Positions 27,301 through 42,000 of a stretch of 64,000 bases of DNA are shown in pieces; within the stretch, counting starts at the first letter, position 1; the number at the start of each line of letters is the position of its first letter. The stretch is taken from positions 124,001 through 188,000 of the forward strand of contig JASANG010003862.1 of assembly GCA_030248215.1 (NCBI GenBank). The letters are read 5' to 3'. The translations under genes and the position numbers were made by a program. The notes beneath the pieces were generated by a model. The model made no database searches. It was not told the DNA's origin and saw nothing but the letters and a program-made list of their open reading frames with translations. The stretch comes from Enoplolaimus lenunculus (lineage: Eukaryota; Nematoda; Enoplea; Enoplida; Thoracostomopsidae).

Positions 27301-30001
27301 CGTTCGACAGCTGCTGGGATCGGCTGTACAAATTCGTGTAACGGCGGGAGCAGGCAGAATTTTGCTAAAATTACAATCATATGGGTTGTTGAGTGTCTGT
27401 CGAAAACGGACCAGTGATGGCCTTAAATATGCCAACGAAGGCATAGTCAGCCTGGTACCTGTATTCACGAATGTGTGCACAACTTTTCTCAAGTTGCTGA
27501 TACATCCTGTAACGTTTAAAGCAGACAATGGACAGTTTGAATTTAGAAGTATTTTTGCATTTGACTTGCCCTGGTTTCTAATTGCAGTTTTATTGCGAGT
27601 GTGTTACTAAAATATCGAGCGTTCATTAAAAGTATAGTGAAAGATTTGCCAAGCTTGTTCGTTTTATCAAATTTTCTCCCTTGCATTATTTTTGAGTTAA
27701 AATTTGTAATTTTACATAGGTACATCATTATTTTTGAGAAACTCTTACCAGCTTCACGGCTGGTTGACATTGAATTTGAGTCCAATGACCCGACTTTTAG
27801 ATCCTGATGGACTCGTTTAGTATACCGGTATATCTGCCGAATGACTGTAAGACTCAGCCTCTACCCTGGCATCACCACTTTGTTGTAAGAAATATTCGGG
27901 CGCCTCCTCTTATGTTCGGCCTATCTGCATACACCCTGACTTGTGTTTACCCTCTAGGCATATTTTGTTTCCGGCGATACAGACAGTTCGCTGTCAGCGT
28001 ATCTGTAACTAACGATAGATGCTACCCCGGTCAAGGTTTTGTTACAGGTTTGATATTATTTTGGCTTGGATATTAGACTTTGGAGCATCTAAGTACACTT
28101 GTTAGAACAGCATCCTTCATAGAATTTTAATCAAAAATTAATGAGTTACTGTTAAATATAACCATAAAAATAGAGTCATTGCACAATTTGGATTTAGTTT
28201 AATTTTTAATAGGCATCGTCCAAATTTTCGGGACGCCCTCCAGTGACCCCTCGTGCATACACCGAAGGTTGATATGCGGTCATACGCATGGTGTCGTACC
28301 CACGAACCCCTCCGTGAACTTTTTCACTCACGAACGCACTGCGGAATCGTGTTATCCCATCGACCATTGTGCAAACATTTCAACTGCGATGACGTCGCTC
28401 CTATCATACGATGCGTTGGGTGACAAATAAACCATACAGTATCACCATAGCGAAACGACGTCTGCGACGGCTGATAAATGCCACCCGGGAAACTAAAAGG
28501 CGTCTGTGGGACACCGTGACAGTATACCCCTAAAATATGCAAGCATACTAGAACGGCTGCAGCTAGCATTTCGCCTCGGAAGGCTACAACTTCAAATACT
28601 GAACTGAGCGAACGTAGCGAACAAGCGAAGGTCAATCAAATTTTTATTTCCACCTAAGGTACGTTTATTGGCAGCAAAAGTACTTATTCTTAGCATAGGT
28701 ATTCCGTAAACTCCCTTCCCTATTTTGTATAGAAATCGAGAATCAAATGGCCATCCATGGTATGCATAAACACGGGCAAAATAATTGAAAACTGTTTATA
28801 AATTACTTTCAAGAATCTGTGATTCTGTAGAGAAGGGCATGTAACGTGGGTGCTCTCGCATGATACAAAATGGAACCTGACCGTAAAGCGTTTTGCCTGT
28901 ATTATTTCCTTTGATTTTGGGGTGAGCGGACCTACTCTTGTAAACATACAAAAATATGAGCTTTAAAAATCTAATCGAAGTGACGTCAGTTCAAATTGCA
29001 GACACTGTTGCAAAGTACACCCAAATGAATTTAAGGAGATACTTAAAAAAGACAACGCGTGCTGGATACGTTACATTATACAGGGAATGTAACTCAGTGG
29101 CACACTCTTGTTTATTTATTAATTAAACCATTGAGTGAACTCCTATTACTAATTGGCAACAAATACTGTGTAGGTAATTTGACTTTTCTTTAAAAAAGCG
29201 TTAAACCTTACGTTCACAACTTGGGTTAACAGCCGTCCAAACCAGCCCCACCGCAGATTGATAGCATATCCTCCGTCGAACGCCAACCAACTGGTAACCA
29301 ATATGGCATTTGTAGCGAGCTTCGGCATAAATCCCAAAAAATAAACTTTGATCTCTGCCGGTTGCCGCCGATAAGTTCAACGTGTCACCGTGGTGGTTTT
29401 TGACAATTACTGAACCGTTGCCAGGGGCGCTAAGCGCAGGACATTGTCGTTCTGTAAATTCAATTTTTTAGCGATAAACCATTTTCATATTGGTATATTG
29501 CTTTTTAAAACTCTTTCAATGCAACCGCAAATGGTTGCTGTAAATTTGCGCTACTAAAACTGGCGCGTGTGAACAGAGTTTTAGTTACATTTTAATGCCA
29601 TAATTGAAATTTGTTCATATGTATAGTTTGTTGAATATCAAGTATATTGTTTAGCTAGTACTTATATTTGAATGAATTTCAGCTATATTTCACCACGTAT
29701 TGAATGCATCTTCTACAATGACATGCTTTTACGCACAGATATCATGCAGGTACAGGTCAGAAACAATTTATGAGCGATGCCGAAACTTGAACCCTGCGAT
29801 TCACTATTGAATAGGCATCTGAGAACTTGACAATAATGCGAAAACATCCGTTATATCAGGCTTGTGGTGTATTCAAATAAATTTTGTAATACAATTTATT
29901 CATCAGACGTTCAGTTATAAAGTTTTTACCTTTTAGCTGTAACATATGGCGCGGATACGACAGAAATTCAAAAACACGAGGTTATCCACTACTTAAAAGC
30001 A

Positions 30002-30035
<34 letters not shown>

Positions 30036-33000
30036 GTAATAATAATAATAATAATAATAGTAATAATAATAATAATACCTTTGCATGTGGTTGCTTGCAG
30101 CGTCCAAGATGCTGATTTGGCACTATCTAATTTGCACATTGCTTCGGTATAAAATTTGTTGTTATTATTGTTGTCCACTTTGGTGAAGTCTTGGATGTAT
30201 TCTGACGCAGTGATCAATTCGTCGTTAGTTGACTCAAAATGCTGTCCCGTATAAGCTGAATGCGAGCTTTGAAAACTGCGATTTGATGCAACTTCAAACC
30301 CAATACTGCAATAATAACGAATTATTGTACCGACATCGTACTGAGAACTACTTGTCCAAATGTGACCTTTGGTCACTCGTCGATCGGGTTCGTGACATTT
30401 GACAGCTGAAACAAGTAAATAAAATAATCGCGGGGTTGCACAAAACACAACTTAAACCTGATCCTGTATTCTTCTTAAATGGCCATAATACGTATCGTCA
30501 CCAGTTAGCAATGGTTTTCAAACAAATGGATTTGCGCATTTGTGAGAATATGTTTACTAATTTCAACTTAACTGGAATTCATGCTATTTAATTTAAATTG
30601 CGCCTGTGAATGCAGTTGCACGTCGCTAGATTTACTTGCACCTGCAGTTTGATTTGTCAATCCGAATGTTCGTTTGAAAATACTTGCAGCTGCAAGTATT
30701 TCGTGCAAGTTGCAACTGCGAGTTCTCGCTGCAAAACTTGCACGTGTGAATGGGGCTTAACGCTCGTTGTGTTAGTTTGAGGTTTTAAGTACAACTATGC
30801 AAACAGTTCATTTCTTTCAACTAAAGACGAACATTTCCAACTTTATAATTTACTATTAAAGTGGATGGCAGTATTTTAAATTTTTATCCTCAAAAACATA
30901 ATAAAATAATTTATACAATCGCTTTTCTTACGTAAACACGTATGATTAAGTAACAAATTAGGACTGGAGCCAGGCGGTTCTTGTTCAGCGTTGGTATAAA
31001 TGTAGTAACCGGCAGGACACGTGCAGTTGTAGCTGCCTTGAGTATTAATGCAGTTTGCATGATTATAGCAATTCGACAAATCTTCAGCGCATTCGTCAAT
31101 ATCTGCAAACAATGACAATGCAACTTCCACAATATTATGCGTACACCAGGTATGTTTTTGGGAGGCGAGGAATGGACATCAAAACCAATAATAAATCAAT
31201 ATGACGGATACTGAAATCAAAAAAGCACCAGTGTTCACGCGTCATCTAAAACACTTTTGTCGTGCACGCATAAGCTGGAAATAATAATATTACAGCTTCC
31301 ACAATATTATGCGTACCTTTACACTGTCCAGTTTGTTGATCAAGACGGTAACCTTGCCGGCAAATGCACAGATAACTTCCGGGTACGTTTTTGCAACTGC
31401 ATTTTGTTTTACAGCTGCAAATTTCTGGCGTATCTTTGCATTCGTCAACGTCTGAAATTTTCAAATGGTACAGCAATGAATGTATTTTGGTGGAAGATCG
31501 CAATTGAGACTGTCTGAGCAACGATGAAAACTACTGGCTATTAAGGCAACTTTTGGTTAGTGACAGTCAGAAAGTTTTTTTACAAAAAGTCTTAGGATAT
31601 AGAATAGAGAATGAAATATACATGTTTATAATATAATTACCAGTACGAAACTAAAAATAAAGACAAATATGACAAAATTTCTTCAAAATTAAACTAAGCC
31701 CAAGAAGTTCTTGGTACTTTCACCGTTTTAAAGTGGGTTACGGAGGGTTTCGCGCTAGCGACCTTCTGCGTGTTAGGCAGACGCTGTTACCACTGAAACA
31801 AGTGGCAGATCGCGCATTTTTCCGTTGCCTGATGATGTACACTGTTTAGTTTTGAAATACTCCAGTTTTAATGGTGAATACCTTTGCAAACCGGTATATG
31901 TGACCATTTGGTTATGTTACCAACAATTGAACAATTGATCATCGGAGTATCCGGTTCGTAGCCAGATTCACAGAACACTTGAGCGGATGTTCCAGCAGGA
32001 AACGTCGCATTCAACTTCAAATGACCTCGCGGTATTATTGGAGGATCGCAGGTTTCAGCTGAAATAAAACATTTTGTTATTAACCCTTTCTCACATGAAT
32101 ATTTTCAATTTGATATGGTATGTAATTTAAAGGTGAGATTCGATTTCCAGTCTCACGGGCGGGCGACGTTTTCGACGACCACTGAGGTATAGGAGCTTGA
32201 CGCTCGAGCCCGAGGGGGCACTCAGTCTTGTGGAAATTTTACACTGCGCAAGTATGTTAAAATTGTTAAACACTGCTTACAGTGTATGTATTGCTCGTAT
32301 GTTATTTCAATTTAGTTGCTTATAGTATACTCTATGAACGAAAGGGTTATAGATACTAACTAAGGATTTTTTATATTAACAACGATCATATATAAAACAC
32401 ATCCTGTAACGGACAATGTTTACGGCGTTTGGCTTTTAAGTTGGCGTTAGTATTGGATTTGACTGACGACTCTTAATTTTGTTCGGGGCCCTTTTTTGTT
32501 CTAAACGATTTGGGCTATGGGGGCAAAGATGATTGCACAACTGTAGACCAACTTCCCTCGGACTGTGTCCGCAGTTGGAGTGCTACTCGAGCAGCAAAAT
32601 GTCTTCAGCATTTCTTATAAATAAAAACACAAACATATATACTAACGGCGACACTGAAATCCTTTCGTCCACCATTGTCCGTTTTCATCACAGATTGAAA
32701 ACGCCATCCCGAAAGGGTTGAACCCTTTGTTGCACGTATAATTAACCCTGCTATTGAGTGTCAGTCCTTCAATATGGGAAATAGTGGCGTTCGCCGGCGC
32801 ATTTGGCGTTCTGCAGTGAATTTCTAAAATTATAAAGATATTGGAAAATTTAAAAATTAAACCAAAAACGTTTATCTGTAACCGAAACTAATAATCACTA
32901 GTCATTGTTTGGTGAGACAGACGCTTTTGAATATCTTTTCATGTATTAATACCATGAGTATATAATCACAGAGTGTTGACACTTCGCCTAACTCTGCATT

Positions 33001-36000
33001 ATATGCGTGAAGTATCATGCGGCCGATCTTAACCGTACCCTCTCTATCATTAAGGAAGAGGGTAAGGCTGTATATGTTTCCACAAAGTATCCACCATGCA
33101 TGATTGCGTTGAATGCGATGGCCGTACATGCTAAGCAAATATCGTCCACCCTAGTCGAGAAAGGGATACCCCGAACTTGGGGCCGCATGACGTGTTATGT
33201 TTCTAATGCAGACTTCGAAAAAGTGTCACACTCTGTGATTGTATACTCTTGCTGAAACTTAGGTGAACAAAACTATTTTGCCGACTGAACCAATACTTGG
33301 AATTATTTCTTCTTCAAATCAGCAAAACGTAGCACTATCAATAATTAACGTCTAAACTCACTTGTACACATCGGACTGAGTGACCAGTGTCCAGTTGCGT
33401 TACACACTGAGCTTCCGTTAACAACTGGAACACTCGGCGATGTAGCGTCTACCAGTTTGTATTTGTAAAAACATCGATATTGAACTTCGCATCCAAAATG
33501 AATGCATTCAACTGATTCGATCCAACCATTTTCAACGTCTTTTGGATGACCACACGATACAGCTGAAATCAGTGCACGAATCCAGAAATTTCTGACGGTG
33601 GCTGGCGCAAATAAATTTGCCCAGCATAAAATCTTTAATTCACAGCAGGTTGAAGCAAGACTGTATGATGCTCTTTGTTTTATTACAATGGTGTGTAAAT
33701 TGGATATCATTCTGTGTTCACAAGAATTTACCCAGCGAACGTTGCATTTTTGGCCTACCCTCCTTTATTCAGGGGTGGTAAACATTGCAGATATCTTCAA
33801 CTTACGCCTGTGAAGTAAATTCAAACGGATCAATTGATCCACTTACAATCTTATTTTCAACGGTGCAAGCAACATCTACCCTCCCCCCTCTAACTGAGGT
33901 GGGTCGGGCAAAACTGCAACGCTTGTTGTCACGTTTTGTACCACGCGATAGCGCAGAAATTAAATACTCTTGTCCATCGAGTCACCATTAACTCTTGGTT
34001 GAAGCATATGCATACAAGCCGTAACAGAAAAAACTTATGTATCGCAAGAAAGAAACTTTTTTCACCCTTGAAGCGTGTAGCGTAAATTCTAAAGCTTGTA
34101 AAAGACCCTATTTTTCATATCCATGTCGGCCGTTTGCCTGATCTCTACGTAGTCTACTTGCACTTAATTTAGGTAATTCTGGCATACAAATTGAACTGTG
34201 TAAAGTTTGTACATTTGCCAACTTGTTTTCTAAATCATTGTTTTGGTTCGGCAACACAATACATCCGCTGTAAACACAAGCGGATCCACAGGAGGGGCGG
34301 AGAGCGGAGGCGTACGCTCCCTTCAAAAAATTGTTCGGTGATAAAATGGTAAGGTCCACCTACTTTTCAATTTTTGCGTTTCATAACATTTGCCAGTCGT
34401 CAGAACTTTGTGGATTCGCCTCTGGCGGTAAAATCCTACCTTGTACGTATAATATCAGTCTTGCACAGTTAATGTTTGCCAATTTAAGAACATTTACCGT
34501 TGCATTTTGGTGCCGCATGATCCCAAGTTGCATTAAGCAAACACGTACGATTTGCATGACTTCCCGGTTGCATTTGATATCCTGGATCGCACGCATAGGT
34601 AACCACGGTTCCGTAGCTTGTGTTGTTAGCGCTCGGTTCCACGTAAGAATTTAATGGTAGTGGAAATAGCGACGGGCAGTCTAAATTAGAACCAGATCAG
34701 AATGTTTCAGATTCGACAGTAAGATTAATATAATAGATCGTTGATATTAGCAGTAATAGACTATGTACCCCGAACTCAGTCTTCGCAAAAAAGCTAATTT
34801 GAGGTAGTTACTACGGCTCATACAGTTAAGAACTGTGCTACAACCGCCGTGCATTTGATGTATAACAGTTTGGCGCGTTTAATGCGCGCGTCTACTGCAT
34901 TCTTCCAATTTGTAGAAAAATCCGTTGCCTAGAAATATGTAGCAGAAATGTAGAAAAGGGGGATAGGTGGAATATGTTCCACAGAAATTTCTTGAAAAGT
35001 TTAAAAACATAGTTTTACAGGCTGTAAAATAATCAGCATAGGTCAAATTTTTTCACGCCGGCTGCCATTGTTCGCAAAAAAACTTTGAAACGTAATTGTA
35101 GCCTCCCGAAATGATATCCTGGCAATATCTCTATTATACAGCTGCGTAATGGACATTCAAACAATGGCCAATGTACACTGCAAAAAATGGTGAGTCAAAT
35201 TGACTTTATTTGAAATAGGCTTTTCTGGGCTACACAAACTGAGTCATATTCGACTCCGCCAGTGTCGAACGTGCGACTCAGCGAGTGGAATGTGGCTCTG
35301 GTGGAGTCGAATTTTGACTCAATTTGCGTAGTCCCGAAAAGCCTACTTCGGAGATAGTCAATTTGACTCACCATTTTTTGTAGGGTATAAAAATAATCCC
35401 GAAAACAAACGCACGAGTGTAAGCCAAGCTTAAACCCAAATTTTGGTCGCAGACTAGCCTAACAAGAGAAATAATTGAAACAAGAGACACGACGCATTCG
35501 TAAGGTTAATATTTGCAACTTTATTGGCTGCCCGCAATAAATTGCCGTAAACACCAGTTATAGGAATGTAGTATACCTTCAGAATACGACCCAACAAATC
35601 CAGTATTAATTGACGCCGAGTAAGTAGAATAAACAATAAACAGCGTTCCGGCCAGATTTCGCACGCGTTCGTGTGATACATCCGTAGACGATGCCGAAAA
35701 ATTAGCAAGAACGATGTTTTCAGATGTTGCATTTGGATAAAACTGGAAAGAAATTATTAAAAAGCGCAGCTTTGAACATTGAAAAGGTTCTATTTCTTTC
35801 GAGAGTCAAACGTGAGTCATTGAACGGCGAAAACTCCTCGTGTTCATATTGAAGAAAACATTTGACAAATATAAAATCGACAAAATGCATGAGGGTCAAA
35901 CGTCATCAATGACGATTTCAAAATATCGCTTTACGTTCCGCGGATCCCAATTTGTGAACCCTCCTAAAAGTTATTCCGAACCCACCATGCTTCGAAAGCA

Positions 36001-39000
36001 TTTCGATTAACTTTAAACAGGTAAATGTGTGTATTGTTTTTCTCAAGAAATTTCTGGTGGTGTTATGTCTTGTATACCCACGTTGTATTTACCGCAGTAG
36101 TTTCACATACCGTTATAGTATCTTTATAGTTGAATCGAAATTGTTCAAACAAAAACGTAATCGGACCACCGTTTGGATTCAAAAGTGTCCAACTGCAACT
36201 GAGCGAGCGAAACAAACTGAATCGACGAGTCGCAGGGTTATAACTCGGGCTGGTTACGTGGCCAAACGTCGACACAATACGCATATCGTCACATCCTGGA
36301 ATGAAAATCCATTTTGTATAGTCTGAGTTTGAGAAATCTTTAAATTTTAATCCTAGAATTCGCTATTGTAAATGGTAAATTTACGACAATTGCTCAAATG
36401 ACGATTGCTCCAATGCGACAATTTGCAAACCTAGGTTCCGTTTGAACAAAGTCATGCGTTGGTGAACAGTCAGGATTGGCATTGCACTTAGTACCATGAA
36501 TTGTATTAGGTTTAGGTTCACTGTCAGGTAAGAAACAGCAATTTGTTGATAGAGCGCCTTAGGGTCGTTCAACGTGGAGGTTAGAAATTTTTTCTAACGT
36601 GTAATTTATTTTCCGATGATTAATCTTTTGACCAGGGACGAGCTCGAAGATGGCTTACTAAATTTGGATATAAACACACTTAGCGTGAAGGTATGAAAAT
36701 ATTGTAACGCATAATTTAATTACTGCTGAGATAACTGTAGATTTTTCGATCAACGACGATGGCGCAGATGTCCACAGGGAGCGATCCCCTCGCACCCTGG
36801 TAGTGGCGGCTCTCTCCAGCGTAAGGTACTATACTAAGCTTAGTGCCAAAAACTTTCTCGTACACCCCTCCCCCTCTTCCAACCCCATTTATATACGCTT
36901 ACACTTAGGCTTAGGTTTAGAAATAGGCTCCCCTATTCGAAAACTAAGCGTAAGACTTAACCGTAAATGTGGGGAAGTGTATGAGAGTATGGAACAATTT
37001 CATTGCGCGAAAAACGCCGAACCCCGCCCGAAGCATTTTGGGTCGGGCCCGCAGCGAGGGAGGCCATGGAGCTCATCCCTCTGGAAAAATTTTAGCCGCG
37101 TCGCCTAGAAAACTTTCAACCTTGCTTGTAGGTCAACGGAAAACCATGTATGCTCTGCTGAAAAGTTTTTAACCCATTAACACGGTAACCTTCCTACGCG
37201 CATGTGCTGGGTACGCAAATACCTGTTTTAAACAGCAACCGAAATCCACGGCTTCGATTTTTGCCGGATCGAAATTGGATTGTCACTCGCGGACCGGAAC
37301 TTACGACGACTTGCGGTGCGTGGGTGGCGTTGTACAGCCCAAGCGATTTCCGTGTGCCGTCAAAAATACGAACAAAGGAATCCGAAGCGAGTTTGAACGT
37401 TTCAAACTGCAAAAAATGATGAAAAAATTGAAATAAGCGGATAAGTGAAACGCAATTTTAGTTCTAAATCTTAATACAAAATTATAATTTTGATCAGTAC
37501 TATGTCGGTAATTTTTAAAAAACAAACGAGCTCAAAGGCTTTTTAGATATACACTGTTACAAGAGGTAATCCAAACTGGATGTTTATGGACAAGAATTTA
37601 GCAAAGTATTTTCCTGGCCAATCGTCAAGGATAGGCAAAAATGGAGTTTTATTCTCGAATAGAAATTTAAACTGTTGCAATTTTGCATTAAGAAACCTTT
37701 AATTTACGCAAAGCTAACGCTAGGAGATTGGTAGACCGAAGCCAAAGTGTCCACATCCCGGCCCTAATGATTTTGAGCCATTTTTCAGTGTTAAAGTTAA
37801 GAGAAGTTTGCATACAAATTACATAGCTAATAGATTAAATCCTAGCTTCTAGCTACGACCTATAGCTAACTTTTGACATCTTATCAAGTTTTCATATACT
37901 TTTTTGGTTAATTGCGAAATGATTAAAGAAAGGTGTGGTCCTAATGTCATTTCAGAAGAATATATTATAACTGCAGTTAGGAACAATGTTTTATCAACAG
38001 AGCGCGTAGCAAGTTGGAAAATTTCTAAGATCCCTGAATCCCAAGGCGTGTACAGGCGGAAATAAAGTCCGATATCTCCCCCAAACTTTGAGGAAGACTA
38101 GAAAAAAGCACTTTTACCGGCTGCAGAATATTAACCTACAGAGGACAAAACAATTACCTTGCTTGCAATGAACTTTACAATTGTCAACTGTTTACGTCAC
38201 TTTGAAGGATTTTGAGAACAAATATATCTGTCGGGTACCTACCACCTTTCGTTTACATTCTTGCTTGACTATAAAGGCTTACCTGTAAACTAACAACATT
38301 GTTTGAACGGGGTGCGGTAATATTCCATTCGCATTCCAAATTCGATGGATAATTGCTAGAAGCGTCATAGCCTGGTGTTGTCAGATTGCGTTCTCCGTAC
38401 GCCAGCGCGTGAAGTGTTTCAACACAATGCGGTATTGAATCTGCAATTATAAAATGTTAATGTATTAATGTGTAATGGCTATTTTGGTAATAACGGCTCA
38501 TAAATACACCCAGTGACGGATCCAGAAATTTATTAATGGTAGGGAGCACGAGATATAAGTGGAAAAAAAAGTCGCGGGTGAAGTGAGCGAGTTGCCGAGC
38601 GCTAATCTAATACTGAATCATCGCTGGCTGGTTCGCTCTTCATAGAGTCGTCAGTGAATACACTCTAATACCGCAATAGTGGCGCAGTAGGGCATTAGAA
38701 TCGATGACGAACGTCTACAAAGAAGCTGCTTATGTTAATTTATTGCGGCTGTCCACTGTAGTTGTAAGACAGGGAGGCTGAGGAATTTTTACAGACTTTG
38801 AGGTTTAGAATTAAAAACTTACGCGCGAGGTTTAGCGGGCAGGTCGACATAGTTAACATAGGCTGAAAATTTGTTTAAGTATATATATGGCAAATTTCAC
38901 AGAAAATCTTACTTGTATTTACGTAAGCTATGCTTAAGTAATTACTTAAATCAATGACTTAATTAAATACTTAACTTTTCGAACGAAAAAGGTAAACGCC

Positions 39001-42000
39001 ATATGTGAGCAATTTTCATTATACAAATAAGTAAGTTTTGCTTTATATTAAGGATGCACTACGAGTTTTCAATTTCAGCTAAACCAATGTTAGCATACCT
39101 GAACGGTTAATTTGTAATCTATCAGATTTCGTCAGCGACTCAAGTATTTACTTCACTTATTTAAGTCCGCTTTTGAAAACAACAAAATGGTTAAGTAATC
39201 ACTTAGCCCGTATTAAGTACCAAATTACACTTAAGTAGGATTTCAGAAACCCTGCCAATGACAGGGTTTCTGAAATTTTAAGTATTTACTTAACTTAAGT
39301 ATGCTTTTACAAACAGTACTTAAGCACTAAGTTGTACTTAAGTAAGGTTTTAGACACACATACAATACACATTATTCGACAAATTTCGCACGAAAGCTAC
39401 GGCTCCTATATACCCCCCACTGACCATTATACTTCCATTCAATGCGAAATCCTTTCTTCGTGTACGACGCGTCTGATTTGAACTGGAAAAATAGTGAATT
39501 TGTCGATGATCGATAATGTCTTCCTGTGTGGTTTCCAGTGAAATCACCAACATCTTCTGCTTTTGCCCACGTCAAACCATCCCGAATCTATAACCATAGA
39601 TTGTCAAATCCGATTATAACAGTCATCATTAGTTTAGTTTTCACTAAACCGAGCTAGTGCCTTTTAAGATCAGTGCGGCAAGCTATGTTGGTTCCGGTTC
39701 CACCGTTACAAGACCTATCATCAACACCCCACTAGTAATAGGCGCCATACACCGTTGGTTGTTCGAGTTTCTGGTGTTCTAATTACTAACATTCTGTATG
39801 GATGGGCCAGTGGTTGACTTGGACAGATAGCTGTTCAGGGCACGTCATACGCACTGAATTATACACAAGACAAACTAACCTTTAGCACATCATGGTAGAG
39901 CTCAGTCAAGAATTTCACGAACTGAAACAAAAATAGCATAACGGACAATGTATAGATCAGGACCATCAGAGCCCCGTAACAGTAGTATTAGTATATTCCT
40001 AAGCCTAAGCAGTGTATAAGTCTGCGTCTAAACCTGTGTGTAAGAATAAGCGTATATCTAAGCCTAATCGTAAACAAAAAACGTTGCAACCATGATCTTT
40101 ACATTACATGGGCCAAGAGAACGAACTTCACTTGTGTCTCTAAGCTACTTTAGAAAAAGAATAAGGTAAGCTGAAAATTTTTCTAAAATTTCGACTGGTG
40201 AACACAATGAGGTGATATGCTATCATGTTATGCATAATTAATCTCTATGTTTATTTCAAATTCGTATTGTAATGTAATGTACAGAGACCCATAACATAGA
40301 TAAAAGTTGCGGAAATGTATTCTATTTCGAAGGTTCAGGAGACACGTTAAGCAGACTATGCTACGCTCCATGGCAGTGTAAACAATGGTGCACTCTGGTC
40401 TCGAAAGGATTAAAGCGTGCGAGCGAATAATGAACGAAAAGTCGTTTTAAATTAAAATTTTAAACTTGATACATTGAAGCATTTACATCTAAATCAATTT
40501 TATACTGTGGCGCAACAGTAATATGCCATTGACAATCGGCGTTATTCGGATAATTGCTAACGCCAAAATTAGGCGACTGCACTGTACCGCTGGTTTCGTT
40601 TGTAATGTCGTAGCCGCAACTTCCTAAAAATATTTTGAAAAATTCGGAATTCTGCCGTTATTTTAATACTTCAACTACAATTTGGATGCTTGTTTAGTTA
40701 AAATAGGGTAATAAATGCATCTGCTATAATATCAGCTGCAGTACAACATGTTACAATTTTCTCATTGCATGCCTGCCTTACGTATATCGGCGAAGAACGC
40801 AGTTTCTTCCACATTTAACAGAGGTTCGGCTTACATATGTTCGTGTCTGTGCTTAAATTTTTATGGTTGCGTTTTGATTTTCAATATTCATCGTGTCTTA
40901 CCAATTTAAATTTTTACCTGTCACCAGGGACGTAGCCAGGAGAGACCAAGGATGCATGGCACTCCATAATGGTTTTGGAAAAACTTCATTTCTGAATAAA
41001 TTAAAACTATAATCTCCTGAGCGTTTCGTTCCCGTACACTAGTTGTTGCTTTCACTATTAACTGAACCGACATGGCGTTTTATAGGGATATATGTGCCAA
41101 TTTTTATCTTTCCACGCTAACATACTATGTTTAAAGTATATGTGTGGGCCCCCAAACGAAAATCCTGGCTACGGTTGTACCGGTAGCCTTTACTCACTCG
41201 TGCAGTTAAGTTCATCCGAAGCGTCCAGGCAATCTTCAATGCCGTCACAAACCCAACGGTAATTAATGCAACGGGTGTTGTCGTAGCACCGAAATTGAGC
41301 TAAAATGTGGATTCGAAAAAATTAAATTTGACAGTTTTCTTTTCAATATTTGGATTTGAAAAACACCTAAGTCTTACCCTGGCCTGGCTTGCTAATCCTG
41401 GGTAACTGCAATTGTAGGAGCATTAGGAATAATCAGAAGGCGGGTGATTTCAATTTTGCAAAAGGAAGTGAATCCATGTAGACGCGTATCCTCAAAAGAA
41501 TTTTTTACAACAATTACGTTCAGCTTCGCAGTCGTTTCGCTGGCAAAGGTTCTTTTAAAACTTGTGTTTTGTCGTGACACCAACACTGCCTCGTTTTAAT
41601 TTCATACTTAAGCCGATCTGCTATTTATCGTTTCTAAATTCTACGTTCGACTGTGGCGTCAGAGACGTAGAAGGTGGCAATTCTTACCCCATTTTTGGAA
41701 AAAGAACATTTCGCTTATTCCTCAAATGAATCAAATCAAACACACATTCACATAAAACAACTTTATACAAATTTACTCCAAACTTCTCGCTCGCTTTGCT
41801 CGTAAAATTTTCTGTACAACTTTGCCTCAAAATTTTGTTAAAATCAGTCAGATATGAGTTCGTGTACTGTAATGACCCGAATAAGAGGGGGTAATAAGAG
41901 GGGGGTCCCCATATTGAATACCAATCCATAGGAGTCAGTATCCCTAATAAGAGTCTGTAAGCGGATAGAGTCCTTCAACCCTAATTAGAGTTCATAATTG

